64,000 bases of DNA from Flaccisagitta enflata (lineage: Eukaryota; Chaetognatha; Sagittoidea; Aphragmophora). Position 1 is the stretch's first letter; each line of letters opens with the position of its first letter. Of the stretch, positions 21,069 to 52,769 are shown in pieces. The notes beneath the pieces are model-generated. The model was not told the DNA's origin. It saw nothing but the letters and a program-made list of their open reading frames with translations, and did no database searches. A program made the translations under genes and the position numbers. The DNA is taken from the NCBI GenBank assembly GCA_965153355.1, contig OZ231126.1, positions 26,970,001-27,034,000 on the forward strand. Reading direction: 5' to 3'.

Positions 21069-21421
21069 TGGTCGAGGAATGTTGTGGGAGGGAGAAGAAG
21101 GAGGAGGGCGAGGCCAAGGAGAAGGAAGAGGAAGAGCAATGTTCCCAGGTTACATCCCTGGGTCAACGGCAGGAGCAACCACTGGATGTCATCGACAACA
21201 ACAGCAACAGCAACCCGCTCATTATCGTCATCATGTTGGGCTATCTTCGACAAACGCAAGTTTCATTCCATCCTTGGATTTTACACCCTCGTCAAAATCA
21301 ATGGTGGCGCCAACCCATCGACAAAGCGAACAACGGCAGCAGCGAGCGCCGCTGCGTTCTCTGTCATTTCAACCGACGCAAACTCATTCTGTATTTCTCC
21401 TTTTTGCCTGAAATTATTTAG
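21069..21421 (+). other. Weak candidate exon
   Basis: GC-richer stretch after an acceptor-like tgtgttcag. One frame gives a Q-rich, S/T/P-rich peptide (SSTNASFIPSLDFTPSSKSM) to a stop. All three forward frames are open over much of it, so the coding call is weak. Confidence 0.25.
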
Positions 21422-21481
21422 AAATAAGCCCCAATTGTTGACTCAGAACTCCTAAGGCCTCAAGCAGTCTGATTGCCGACG

Positions 21482-21483
<2 letters not shown>

Positions 21484-21580
<97 letters not shown>

Positions 21581-21613
21581 GAATGATTTTACAACATCCA
21601 ACAAGACAATTAT

Positions 21614-21701
<88 letters not shown>
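21484..21701. repeat. Two (GA)n arrays with (GACA)n
   Basis: 21484-21560 (GA)n, a short (GACA)5, then 21617-21701 (GA)n. Confidence 0.95.
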
Positions 21702-21705
<4 letters not shown>

Positions 21706-21911
21706 AAGCTAGAGAAGGAGAGAGAAAGAGAGAAAGAGAGAAAGAGAAAGAGTTGAAGAAATAGTAAATGAAAAAGAAATGTGAGAGGAATTGGCTGACT
21801 GAAATTCCTTTTATCATCTGTGTATTCAATGTGGGGCGCCTTAAAGAAGAAATACGGCATGTCTAAAATATTTCGTAGAAGGGAAATCTAAGTGGTAATT
21901 CCGCGCTTGAA

Positions 21912-22578
21912 TCTGCGTCTCCGCCGTCCGCAAAACCTTTGACCCAGCCTCCGTTTGTTCCGAAGATGACTCTTCCTCCTATTTTTCCTCCATCCTCAAA
22001 TTTGTGGACGAACTCGCTTCCAACATCCAGAAAGGTGCCGCCACTTTCCCGCTCCCAAATGCCACGAAAGACTCTGCTTCTTCCTCACTCAAACCCGGTG
22101 ACAAATCTGCGACTTCCTCCATGCTCAAAATCACAGACAACTCTCTCACTTCAATCGCCAACGCCGACGACAAAATTGGTGCTTCCACCGTCTTCAACTC
22201 CAAACATGAAAACACTTCCGGCCCCATCCCCAATGCTATGTACAACTTTTCTTCCTCCATCCTCAACGCTACGAATGACGACGCCTCCTTTGTCCTTGAT
22301 GCCACAGACAATGCATCGTCCTCCGTCCCCAATACTACAGACAACGACGTCTCTTCCATCCTCGATGCCACAGACAACGACGCATCGTCCTCTAACCTCA
22401 ATTCTACAGCCAACGTCTTCAACCTCAAAGACAAACCCGCCGCTTCCCTCGTTCACAACCCCCTCAACATCAACGTCGGCGTCAAAGCCGCCATTTTCGT
22501 CACCTGTAGAATCAAGGACAACGCAGCCGCTTCTCCCGCCGTCAATGCCGCAGATAACGCACTGCCACGGTTCGACGT
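21912..22578 (+). other. Candidate low-complexity coding stretch
   Basis: A C-rich, stop-poor 667-bp segment. One frame gives an acidic Ser/Asn/Asp/Thr-rich peptide with about ten-residue degenerate repeats (SSILDATDNDAS, SSVPNTTDNDVS) after a more ordinary start (YFSSILKFVDELASNIQKGA). A donor-like GAC|gtaggc closes it. Other forward frames and a reverse frame are also open because the DNA itself is a roughly 30-bp repeat, so it may be a minisatellite, not an exon. Confidence 0.35.
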
Positions 22579-22611
22579 AGGCGTTATTTGGTGTTTATGT
22601 GCGCTCAAGTG

Positions 22612-22691
22612 TGTGTGTGTGTGTGTGCATTGGTATCCTCATCTGCTCACGCGCGCGTCTGCATGGGTTTGTTTGGTATATGTTCGTGTGT

Positions 22692-22779
<88 letters not shown>

Positions 22780-22975
22780 TGTATGCGAGTGATGTGTTTG
22801 TGTGTGGGATGTATGTGAGTGACGTGTTTGCGTGTGTGTGTGTGTGCGCGCGCGTGTGTTTGTGTGCGTGCGTGTGTGTTTGTGTGCGTGCGTGTGTGTG
22901 TATATGAGCGTGCGTGTGCGCGCGCGCGTGTGTGTGTGCGTGTGTGTGTATATGAGCGTGCGCGTGCTCAGTATG
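22612..22975. repeat. (GT)n array with degenerate flank
   Basis: Pure (GT)n at 22698-22778, flanked by GTGTGCGTGC/TATGAGCG variants. Confidence 0.95.
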
Positions 22976-23005
22976 TATGTTTGTGTGTGTGACACGCTTA
23001 ATTGA

Positions 23006-23158
<153 letters not shown>

Positions 23159-23459
23159 AGAATAAGCTATTATGGTCGGATGTGTCAATATGCAAAAGGT
23201 TTTTTGATGAGGCCATCAAAATAAGACAAGACAGAGAAAAAAATTTAAAAACCTTAAATGTTTTTTTTTTCAAATTTTGTTTATTCTTTAACTTGTATTT
23301 TCCTGTGTTGTTGATTTTTAATCAATATTATTGCCTATTAAATAATGTTTATGCACTTAAATATCCTGGCATTAATTCTAGTTGCAACTAAGTAAAAATT
23401 GTTCATTAAGCAAACAAATTATAGGAAGAAGTAATACTTAATCTTTTTTGTAAATACTA

Positions 23460-23629
23460 CAGTTGAACCCCGCTCTAATGGACCCCCACTAACGGAATTC
23501 CGCCTATTATGGATATTAATTCACTTCACCTTGTTTCCTTTAATTTTCTATATTGGCTCTAACAGAATTCTGCTTTTAAAGGATGATTTTTGTTAATCCC
23601 TTGAAATCCGTTAGAGCGGAGTTTAACTG
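23460..23629. mobile_element. pogo/Tigger-like MITE
   Basis: 170 bp with inverted ends CAGTTGAACCCCGCTCTAAT and ATTAGAGCGGAGTTTAACTG-like (TTAGAGCGGAGTTTAACTG), bordered by TA. The same end type closes the 1.1-kb element at 62035-63124, so this is probably its deletion derivative. Confidence 0.85.
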
Positions 23630-23775
23630 TATCTTTTTTTAATAAATATCATCTTTTTTTCATCGAAATTGAGTGGAGACGCTGAAAGTATATGTAAGTT
23701 GCCAATCTACTCTTTCGCTAAAAATAATTGAAGTGGAATGATATTTAAAAAAATAAAATTTTTCTTAATCTTGAA

Positions 23776-23972
23776 TTTTTAGTCGCATGCATGCGACTCT
23801 AGAACCCGTTTTGTCCGTCCATCCGTCAGTCGGTCGGTTGGTCACGTTTTACTTTTTTTCATGATTTTATTTCTTTGACCTCACATCTCTTGTCCAAATG
23901 GTCTAGTGACCTCAAATATGGCCCCTGCTTACCTGCGCGCGACTTTGGTAACTGTGTATCCGGCCTTGCTTA
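23776..23972 (+). repeat. Dispersed module with perfect palindromic end
   Basis: TTTTT followed by AGTCGCATGCATGCGACT (23781-23798, perfect palindrome), then TTTTGTCCGTCCATCCGTC, a CCCTGCTTACCTGCGCGCGA core and GTATCCGGCCTTGCTT. Confidence 0.85.
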
Positions 23973-24206
23973 ATTTATGCTTGCTGATGACAATAATTTG
24001 ATCAAAAATACTTTTGTATATTGACACACCCAAATACCATGGTTGCTGGACAGGGGCATTGAGGCAGAAAACTACTAATAGTGGACCAACTTACAGACAG
24101 ACAGACCAACACACAAACCTACAAGGCGACCCATAGAATACAAGATGGCAAAAAATTGACGACAATTAGAATAAGAAATTTGTCTTGTATCTTGCATGGA
24201 AATCAG

Positions 24207-24436
24207 ACTTCACGAAGCCGTTTAGTGACGGAATTGGCAAGCAGGACGTTCTTTACGCGTTTCGAATTGACAACGCCGAACTTTCTACGCGCGAATGCAG
24301 TGGCCCCCAAAACTCGGCACGCTATTCCACGAGTGACATTGAGATCATCGAGGAAGATAACGTGGAGATTTTACCAGAAGATGGGGAGGAAGAAGTAGAA
24401 GAGGTGGATGTTGGGCCTCAAGAAAGTGTTCAGCAG
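24207..24436 (+). CDS. Transposase-like gene, tentative upstream exon
   Basis: Acceptor-like aatcag, donor CAGCAG|gtgcag, phase 0 out. Encodes SDFTKPFSDGIGKQDVL, then an acidic stretch (EILPEDGEEEVEEVDVG). The phase fits the next exon, but membership of this gene is a guess. Confidence 0.35.
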
Positions 24437-25201
24437 GTGCAGTTAGATGAAAGCAAAGACGACTTTGCTCCCATTGTACTGTATTCTAATCTGAAATCCA
24501 TCATTTGCTCTCGTTAATAACGAATATATGAACAAATGAAAGATTGATATATTGGTGAAGATTTATGAATTCCAAGCTTTTCAAGCTTTTTGAAGCTTTA
24601 TTAGACAAACGTGTGAACAAATGAAGTAACAACAAAATGAAATACTGAAGTTTTTTAGATTCTATAATTGATGTATAAACACAGCGGGACATTGGCATAA
24701 CAGACTAGATAGGACTGGATATTTCTGACCATTAAAAACTACGCCTCCTTGACAGGCTTTTTTGGTTCCTTGGTCTGAGTGTGTTTGTGAGTGTGTGTTT
24801 GTGTTTGTGAATGTGTGTGTGCGCGTGCGTGCGTGCGTATGTATGTGTGTGTGTGTGCATACTAGTGTAGAGGGTGTGGGGTTGTATGCCCCTACCCACC
24901 CATCAACGACTTTATTGCAACCTGCATTCCTTGTTCTGATAAAGCTTGCTCTCTTGTTTTGAATCAGGAATTGGAGGTCCCTCACATCGTTCCATGATCA
25001 ATCGATACGAAACGTGCAGCTTTCTCGATTGCGGCTTCGGGAAAATTTTGGATTGAAAAAGGACTGAATGGTGTCAATGAGACCACGTAAGAAAGACAAA
25101 GAATTTTGGCTGTTCGAATCTGAGGGAGAAAAAAGGAAAGAAAGAAAGAATCAGAGAAAGAAAGATGGAAGGAAGTGAAGAAAGGAAAAAAGGAAGAAAG
25201 T

Positions 25202-25261
<60 letters not shown>

Positions 25262-26621
25262 GATTTTGAGAATAGAATCAGAGATAAAATGGTAAACGGG
25301 ATGAGTTTTCAAGTGATTTAAAGCATTTTCTGCGATGTTTTTCTTTCAACTGACAAAGTGACGGACGGACGGATGGACAAAGCCTCTTATAGAGTTATGT
25401 GTCCGCATCTAAAAACCGGAGAAGACAAAAAAGTGAATAGAAAAAGAAAGAAAGATGAAAAAACAGTTCATTGCTGAAAAAGGGTAGGGGGAGAAGGGGG
25501 GGGGGTGTAGGCGAAAAGCGTGCTCTCACATATTTCAACTTGAGCGTTACGAAACAACAACTGTCAAACCAACGTGACGGACGGACAAGGCAGAGTTACT
25601 TGTCAGCAAAGAAAATCTAGAATCTGTCTTTGTCAAAATAGGCATCTTCAACTCAAATTGGACAAACCATGCGCGAGCGCTTTGCCAATATGCTTCGAAG
25701 AATAAAGAAGAAGAGACATTGGGAGAAAAACCGGCATGAAATCTTTCGCTTGAACATTTTTCCCAACGAATTTGAGGCAGAGCCGGAGAGCGTCATCATC
25801 GATTATGGGTTTGATCGTAACACAAAGACTCGGAATTTGCGCACTCAAATTGGCGATCTTCAGCGTGATTTACAGACCATGGAGCAGGAATTGAAGCAAG
25901 TTTCGGAAGATAAAGAGAATGCAATGAAAGCGAAGGAAAAGGAAAGTCGGAAAGCGCGCATTTGTGAACAGAAAAACAAAGCTCTGTCCAATCAGATTGT
26001 TACTTTGGAGTCGGAAGTGGCGGCAAAGGCTACGCAGATTACCAACAGCCTGCAAGAGAACCAACAACTTCGCCTCAGCAACCAGGAACTACAACAGCAA
26101 CAAAAACAGGCGTCAAAACCACTTGGATACAAACGCCTCTCTGAATGTGGACCAGACGCAGTAACGAAAACACGTCACGCCTACCGGGAGAAATATAAAG
26201 AAGACGTCAACAATTATGGACAAAATCGAGGGTTGACCCTCGACAAGTTGGTTCTAAAGAATACAGAAAATGGGGAGCCGTTCGTAGTCAACATGGAAAA
26301 GCCGCCAACATATGAAAATTTGGATGAGTACGGAAAGAAAATGGTTGAGGAACATTCTCGTTGGAAAGATGGCGAAGTTGTAAGCGATCGTTCCTATGCC
26401 AAATTAAGAAAGGTTGCAGATGTACCCGCCGCCTCGCATGTCAAGTCTTTTGAAAAAGAGACGAATCAAAAAATTGGGAATGCAACTATGGTAATTTCAA
26501 TACCGTAGTAGAAGTCAGTTTATCCCATTTGCACCAAAACCATTAGCATAGTGTCATTTGTTGACTATATAAACCATAGGAACAATACACAAACACACAC
26601 AAAAACACACACAAACACACA

Positions 26622-26666
<45 letters not shown>

Positions 26667-26714
26667 TCGACCGCGCAAACGAGCGCGCACGCACATGGAC
26701 ACACTTGGTTTCAT

Positions 26715-26798
<84 letters not shown>

Positions 26799-27223
26799 TA
26801 AGGTCGCCGGAGAAAGTCGTGGCGCTCGTGTCCCTCTAGACGTGGAGGCAAAGAAGATGATCAATCACCAGATCCGTATGGGTGAAATCAAACACGGCGA
26901 CACAGTGACGTTGAAGCTAGCGTCGGATGGAACTGCTCTCACGCGCAAAGACACAGCTACTCCAACTACCCTGACGCTTAGCAGTAGCACAAAGACTTTA
27001 CAGCTTGCAACGATTGCTATTGTGCTTGCAGATGAAACCTACGAAGTGAGTTTTAGTCGCAAAATTTTCAACATAGAAGCCTTAAGGTACAAAAAAACCT
27101 CAAAGGAAATTTGATCGTATTCAGCCAATAAGTAGTCAAGTGTTAGTGGGCAGGGGCAGCAATGCAGGTAGGCAGGGGCTCTAATCATCATTTTGCTACA
27201 TCCAAAATGTATTACCCACCATA

Positions 27224-27255
<32 letters not shown>

Positions 27256-30012
27256 CTTCCAACAATCCAACAAACACAGGCATATCTACATTTGTCAACT
27301 GTTATTGATCTTTGCTGTGTAAGCGGTCTAGTTATTTAATTTTGAATTTTGAGTCCATTTGCTGTTATTTTTGAATTGACGGCGACAACTGCACTGACCC
27401 GCATTGATTCATAGTTCACGTAAGAATGATATTCCGTCGCAAATGAAAACCTGAAATGCATTTTTTTCATTATTCTTGACTCTTTCAAATTATTATTTGA
27501 AACATGCCTGCTTGCTTGCAGGTGGGCAGTGCATTGATAGAAGAGTCTATTCAAGCATTTTGACTGGGGCAGTGATGCAAAAATTCTCCTATGATCAACC
27601 AACCTACCAACAGACATAGCAGGTTATAGAGTCGCTTACACACAGCAATAAACAATATTCCTTTGTACGTTTACACATCCATTCCTGCAGCACATGGAAG
27701 GAAGCCTAAAAACCACATTCGAGGAATTTCGGAAGTTTGCCGCGGAGAACCGGGAATATACTGACGAAGAAACAGGAGTCAAAATCAAGATCATCCCTCT
27801 CGTTGGTGGTGAGAAATCTTCGTGGTTTATCAGATAGTTGAGCCCCACTTAATAATAGATTTCAAGTAACCAGGCCCGGCCAGAGGGGAGGTCACCCCTG
27901 TCTAAGATGGGGAGGCCCCCTAAAATAAGAAAATAAAAAGAAAGAAGAAAAAAGATTGGAAAAAAAAAGAAAAAAAGAAAATAAGATAAAAAGTGAATAG
28001 ATAAAAAAGAGAAAAAAAAATGAACAAAAAAAATGAAGAAACAAAAAATACTATAAACAAGGCTGGAAACACAGTTACCCTAGTCACGTGTGTGTGGGCA
28101 GGGATAGTTATTGAGTTACTAGAGCATTTGGGCAGGTGCAATTAGGCCAAATACCACAAAAACATAAAACCAGTAAAATAGGAACCAACCAACGAACGGA
28201 CATAGCGGGGTGTAGAGTCGCGTATCATGGGACTAAAAACAAATAAAAGGAAAGTTAAGTGATTGATAGTCGCAAAAGTGTAAGATGGTCAGCGGTACCC
28301 GTTGCCCTTATGTGAGTATATGTGGGTGTGTGATGGTGAAAGGGGCAGTGGCCCCAAAGGGGCCAATGACCTATGCTTAGTAACTTTTGAATCTCTAGGC
28401 AGGAATTTTAGCATAAATAGTCGCAAAAGCGTTAGATGGTCAGCGGTACCCGTTGCCCCTATGTGAGTGTATGTGGGTATGAGATTGTTAGAGCGGCAGC
28501 GGCCCCGAAGGAGCCGATGACCTATGCTGTTTTTATTTGAGCCTCAAGGCTGGGATTAGGGCCTGTAGGCTGGAATTGGGGCCTCAAGGCTGGAATTGGG
28601 GCCTCAAGGCTGAGATTTGAGCCTCAAGGCTGGGATTTGAGCCTTGAGGCTGGGATTTGAGCCTCTAGACTAGGATTTGGGCCTCTAGACTAGGATTTGG
28701 GCCTCCAGACTAGGATTTGAGCCTCAAGGCTGGGATTTGAGCCTCAAGGCTGGGATTTGAGCCTCAAGGCTGGAATTTGGGCCTTGAGGCTGGGATTTGA
28801 GCCTTCAAGCTGGGATTAGAGCCTCCAGGGCCTAGAGGCTGATTTTGGGCGTGAAGGCCAGGGGGGTACGGAGAAGGAGGAGGAGGAGAAGGAGAACTTT
28901 CTCCTGTGTGAAAGCATAGGTCATCGGCCCCTTTGGGGCCGCTGCCCAAAAATGGGATTTGAGCCATGAGGCTGTAATTTGAGCCTTAAGGTGGTGATTT
29001 AAGCCTAAAGATGGTGATTTGAGCCTTAAGATGGTGATTTGGGCCTTGAAGCGGTGATTTGAGCCTTGAGGTGGTGATTTGAGTCTCAAGACTGTGCTCT
29101 GAGCCAAGATGCCAAGATTTAAGCCAAGATGCTGGGATTTGAGCCTCGAGGCTGGGATTTGAGGCTTTAAGCTGGGATTTGAGCCTCGAAGCTGGGATGT
29201 AAGCCTCGAGGCTAGGATATGAGCTTTGAGGGGGGTGGACAGAGGAGGAGAATAAGAAGAAAGAAAAGAAGGAGAAATTTCCCCTATGTGTGAAAGCATA
29301 GGTCATTGGCCCTTTTGGGGCCGCTGCCCAAAAAAGGAAGGTTTCGGTCGGTGTAAATAGTTTCATTCATAAGTGAATAACTTTTTTTTTCCCGCAACAT
29401 AACTCAGGCATAGATGTTTTTTATGTATTTTTTTATATCTTGTTACATGCGTCATCGCATCTCTATAAGAGGGTCTGTCCATCCGTCCATCCGTTGATCC
29501 GTCCGTCCATCCGTCGGTCTGTCCATCCATCTGTCAGTCCGTTACGCCTCTTCTAATATCACGCAGATGACGCATTGAGTTGCCCGCCTGGGCTTGTTAT
29601 GTGTAAAACATAAATACCAGGTTGCAAGTCCTGAAAAAGAAAAGCTGAAAACTGAAGATTTGTTTACATGTTGTATAAGTAAACAGCCCAGGTTCAATTG
29701 CCCCAATATACCGTGCAGGTGACTTGAAAGGATTGCTTCTAACGTATGGGCTCTCTCAAGCAACGGCTTCCTACCCTTGCATATTTTGTGAGGCCGACAA
29801 GGACGATTTCATATCAAGTAAGACAAGAATATGTGACAAAGAAGAGAGAGAGAGAGAGAGAGAGAGAAAGATAGAAAGAAAGAAAGAGCGAACAAGGCAA
29901 AATGACAGAAATGACTGCTATCTTACTGTCTGTCTGTGACTGTTTAGTCTATCCAAGTGTTTCTGTCTATTGCCATCTCATTGTATGTCATCGTCTTGTA
30001 TTTTCTCTTATT

Positions 30013-30093
<81 letters not shown>

Positions 30094-31325
30094 AATCCTA
30101 CAGTAATAAACAACGAGGACGACGCGTGGTTGAAGTACAACAGACTCAACAGCAAAATCAATGATGACGACAAAGTCGTGAGTGCAAGGACGCGCGGAAG
30201 CATCGGTCGAGAAGCCGGCAAGCTCACCGGAAAGATGAAATTCAGCGTCAAGCGTACGCCGATTCCTACGATTCCGCTTAACTCGGAAGTGCCACTGATC
30301 TACGGTGTGCCACCCGATACTCTTCATGCTCGTATGCGCGTAGGAGACAAATTGATCAATGAACTTACCACCGCCGTCGCTGAATACACAGGCGACAAAC
30401 TTGCTAAACCATTAGAAGGACTAATTCGGGGAATAAATGTACCTTTTACGACATACACGTCATGCAAGACGGGCAAGACCGAACACAGCTCCCTAACAGG
30501 AGTGGCTTGGAAACATCTGCTTCGTGGAATTGGACCAGCTTTGAGGAGATCAGATGGCGTTCTCCAAGAGGCGAAGAAAGTCAAGTTTGCAGAACTTTTT
30601 GAAGGCTTCTCAAACCTCTTAGAATTCGTTGCGGCTTGCGCACCTTCAGACGCCGACGCGGTGGCTGAAATGGCGCGTGAATGGGCACGGCGCTACACGA
30701 AGATGAACTTCTCCGTTACACCGTATGTTCATATGGTAGCAACGCATTTCCCAATGAGCGTAAAACTTTTTGGCGGCTTAAACAAATTAAACGGCGAATG
30801 GGTAGAAGCCGCCAATGACAGCATCAAAAGGTTGCATTTACAGCGTACAGCACGTAAGTGTCCTCGGCAGACTCTTATGATGCAACGTCGCAATGAGCAT
30901 CACATCATGAACAAGAAAGAAGAGGAGCATAATGCAGAAAAATCGAGGAAGCGGAAGATACCTGCGCCAAATCCGGAATGGAGTAGTCAAAGAAAGGAGC
31001 AAGAGAAACGACGGAGACAGCAGGAGGAAGATGAAAGAGTCGCAGCAACTTCTGCTCAGGCATCTCCCTACGACCATCTCTCCAGCAAAGAATTGCGTGA
31101 TGTCATTTATGAAAAGACGGGAAAGCGCACGCGGAAACAAAATGAACCAACACTTCGGGATGTACTGGTTTCCATCGATGTTTATGAAAATCCGACCAGA
31201 GGTAAAAACATTGCCAAATGAATTTCACTCAGAAGCGACGGATCGTATTGATCATTTTTTGCTGGAGTTGATTGCTGACAATTTTTTTTTCTTCAGACCT
31301 GGTTCACTCTGAAGATGGGGAGTGA
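24207..31325 (+). CDS. Unrecognised multi-exon gene with transposase-like motifs
   Basis: Not a gene I can name. Seven exons (24207, 25642, 26803, 27691, 29719, 30104, 31297) join with matching phases; from the ATG at 25669 they give 802 residues. Order: basic N-terminus; Gln/Glu-rich coiled coil (about 55-145); KLASDGT (D316); GGDLKGLLL and YPCIFC zinc-knuckle-like pair (394-418); DTLHARMRVGD (499-509); TPYVHMVATHFP (633-644); WVEAANDS (E662); a Lys/Arg/Glu-rich stretch; and a SAP-like segment (SSKELRDVIYEKTGKR). From memory, the order SGDGT / GGDxK / YxCxxC / LHLxLRxxD / TPYMHxxxxH / LExLND marks a large uncharacterised invertebrate protein family. A DDE, RNase-H-like transposase fold, possibly domesticated, is my inference. 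The first exon and true start are uncertain. Confidence 0.72.
24762..24870. repeat. Degenerate (GT)n
   Basis: GTGTGTTTGTGAGTGTGT-type low-complexity DNA. Confidence 0.85.
25136..25262. repeat. (GAAA)n microsatellite
   Basis: Pure AAGA repeat at 25199-25261 with a degenerate purine-rich left flank. Confidence 0.92.
25356..25417 (-). repeat. Dispersed module, hairpin end only
   Basis: GACGGACGGACGGATGGACA, AAGCCTCTTATAGAG and GTCCGCATCTAAAAA; hairpin stem partly broken. Confidence 0.7.
25642..26490 (+). CDS. Transposase-like gene, coiled-coil exon
   Basis: Acceptor candidate caaaatag before ASSTQIGQTM, or initiation at ATG 25669; donor ACTATG|gtaatt, phase 0. Contains heptad-like LRTQIGDLQRDLQTMEQEL and a run of Q (QELQQQQKQ). 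A frame of 280 codons with non-repetitive sequence makes this the clearest coding piece of the gene. Confidence 0.75.
26588..26794. repeat. (CA)n then (CT)n in intron
   Basis: (CA)n at 26588-26662 and a 78-bp pure (CT)n at 26717-26794 that ends 8 nt before the next exon and so lies where the polypyrimidine tract should be. Confidence 0.95.
26803..27045 (+). CDS. Transposase-like gene, SDGT exon
   Basis: Acceptor ccgtataag|GTC straight after (CT)n, donor TACGAA|gtgagt, phase 0 both ends, 81 codons. Carries LKLASDGTALTRKDT, the proposed first acidic residue. Confidence 0.75.
27691..27808 (+). CDS. Transposase-like gene, 118-nt exon
   Basis: Acceptor attcctgcag, donor GGTG|gtgaga, phase 0 in and 1 out. 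Encodes HMEGSLKTTFEEF to IKIIPLVG; joined to the next exon it makes LVGGDLK. Confidence 0.75.
27940..28240 (-). repeat. A-rich tract plus dispersed module
   Basis: A-rich purine DNA (27920-28050), then ACAAGGCTGG, GTGTGTGGGCAGGG, ACGAACGGACATAGCGGGGT and a decayed hairpin end GACTAAAAAC. Confidence 0.6.
28345..28530. repeat. GGCCCCAAAGGGGCC / GACCTATGC modules
   Basis: Two direct copies: GGCAGTGGCCCCAAAGGGGC followed by CAATGACCTATGC (28345), and GGCAGCGGCCCCGAAGGAGC followed by CGATGACCTATGC (28495). Each is preceded by GATGGTCAGCGGTACCCGTT. Confidence 0.8.
28530..28850. repeat. 20-bp minisatellite with inverted halves, array 1
   Basis: About 15 units of GCCTCAAGGCTGGGATTTGA with variants. 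GCCTCAAGGC and its inverse GCCTTGAGGC both occur, so each unit holds a near-palindrome. Confidence 0.93.
28905..28955. repeat. Inverted GACCTATGC/GGGGCCGCTGCC module
   Basis: GCATAGGTCATCGGCCCC then TTTGGGGCCGCTGCC, the reverse complement of the modules at 28345 and 28495, closing array 1. Confidence 0.85.
28956..29230. repeat. 20-bp minisatellite, array 2
   Basis: Same unit type (GATTTGAGCCTTAAGGTGGT and relatives), more diverged, followed at 29285-29335 by another inverted module. Confidence 0.88.
29285..29335. repeat. Inverted GGGGCCGCTGCC module
   Basis: GCATAGGTCATTGGCCC then TTTTGGGGCCGCTGCC, same orientation as 28905. Confidence 0.85.
29450..29602 (+). repeat. Dispersed module
   Basis: CATCGCATCTCTATAAGAGG, GTCTGTCCATCCGTCCATCC, and GCCCGCCTGGGCTTGTT at the end; left part of the hairpin lost. 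Confidence 0.72.
29719..29817 (+). CDS. Transposase-like gene, CxxC exon
   Basis: Acceptor ccgtgcag, donor TATCAA|gtaaga, 99 nt, phase 1 in and out. Encodes GDLKGLLLTYGLSQATASYP and CIFCEADKDDFIS. Confidence 0.8.
29844..30095. repeat. (GA)n and (CT)n in intron
   Basis: (GA)n at 29844-29868 and a 72-bp (CT)n at 30018-30089 that runs into the acceptor ctcaatcctacag of the next exon. Confidence 0.95.
30104..31201 (+). CDS. Transposase-like gene, main C-terminal exon
   Basis: 1098 nt, phase 1 in and out, 366 codons free of stops. Carries LHARMRVGDKLINEL, SVTPYVHMVATHFP, GEWVEAANDSIKRLHL, a charged KRKIP..KRRRQQEEDE stretch and the SAP-like end. Donor AGAG|gtaaaa; without splicing the frame ends six codons later (GKNIAK). 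Confidence 0.85.
31297..31325 (+). CDS. Transposase-like gene, probable last exon
   Basis: Strong acceptor (T9 then cttcag). It restores phase after a 95-bp intron and adds DLVHSEDGE before TGA. Confidence 0.55.
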
Positions 31326-32312
31326 AGCGCTGACGCGCTAACGTGGAAACAAGTGACAATTTTCAAACTACAAAGTAATTGAGAAGAAAAAAATACTCAG
31401 CAGCTGCATCACCAATATCGCTTTGCAACTAAAGATATGATTCTATCCGTGGTGCATTAGTATAGGCTGGTTAATGTCTAAAATTAGATCACACGAAATG
31501 CGTTCTTTGATTCAAATGATTTGTTATCAGATGCTCGTTGTCGTTCTTTCAATGAATTAAAGAGAATATCATTTGTACTGATTTTGATTAATCAAAAGAA
31601 TTTTGGAGCTGTCACATGGGGCGCTTATGTATCGTATTCGAAATTGTACATCATGAGGTTGCTAAGAAATTGTAACTTATCGCCCCATATCTGAGCTTCA
31701 AGCTTCTTTGTTTCTGAGGCTAATTTGCATAATGCGGTTCATAATTACTACATCACAAGATAGAGTATAAATAGTAAAAACATATTTTTTACAACCCTGG
31801 CATTTGATTTAAGGTCGATGTTACCTATGAATTTTGGAATTGACTGAAAACTAGAAAAAATGGAGCACTAACTGGTTGTTCAGGGGCGAGTAAGGTGTTT
31901 GGCATGAGAAAGTTTAGAAAAAAAGACTAGTTTATCACGGTATACCAACATTGAGCGAGGGCAAAACCATTAGACTTTAATCCATATGCCATACAGTTAC
32001 TGGTAACATACTTTTTTTATGGTGCAAAGACGAAATATTGTGATGAAAATCATTCAAAGGGCATTGACAAACAAAAAGCATGAAATAGATGGCGGTTAAA
32101 TGATCCGATCCCAATCAATACTTCCAACAGAGCGTCGTTAATGGTGTCGACCGTTTTGAGAGAGTGTTGTCAACTAGACGAAAGCTAATCGGGGGTGCGT
32201 AAGCGGCACATGAAAGCTGAAGTCTTGAATTTGGTTGCGCATGTCCGTTTTGACGGCGTTTTGTCGATGCAAAAGCAAATTACGAGTCGGCAGTAAACCT
32301 CTTCAAATCGCG
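31326..32312. other. Convergent intergenic region
   Basis: Lies between the 3' ends of the plus-strand and minus-strand genes. AT-rich, no repeat family or coding signal recognised. Confidence 0.5.

Positions 32313-52769
<20,457 letters not shown>

Noticed and set aside
29902-30103. N-terminal extension of the 439-codon frame
   Set aside because: This part translates (CT)n intron sequence; the exon starts at the acceptor at 30103/30104, which agrees in phase with the previous exon.
30104-31201. Calling the gene RAG1 itself
   Set aside because: Motif order is reminiscent, but length, the Cys/His pattern and surrounding residues do not match RAG1 closely; only a general transposase-like label is safe.
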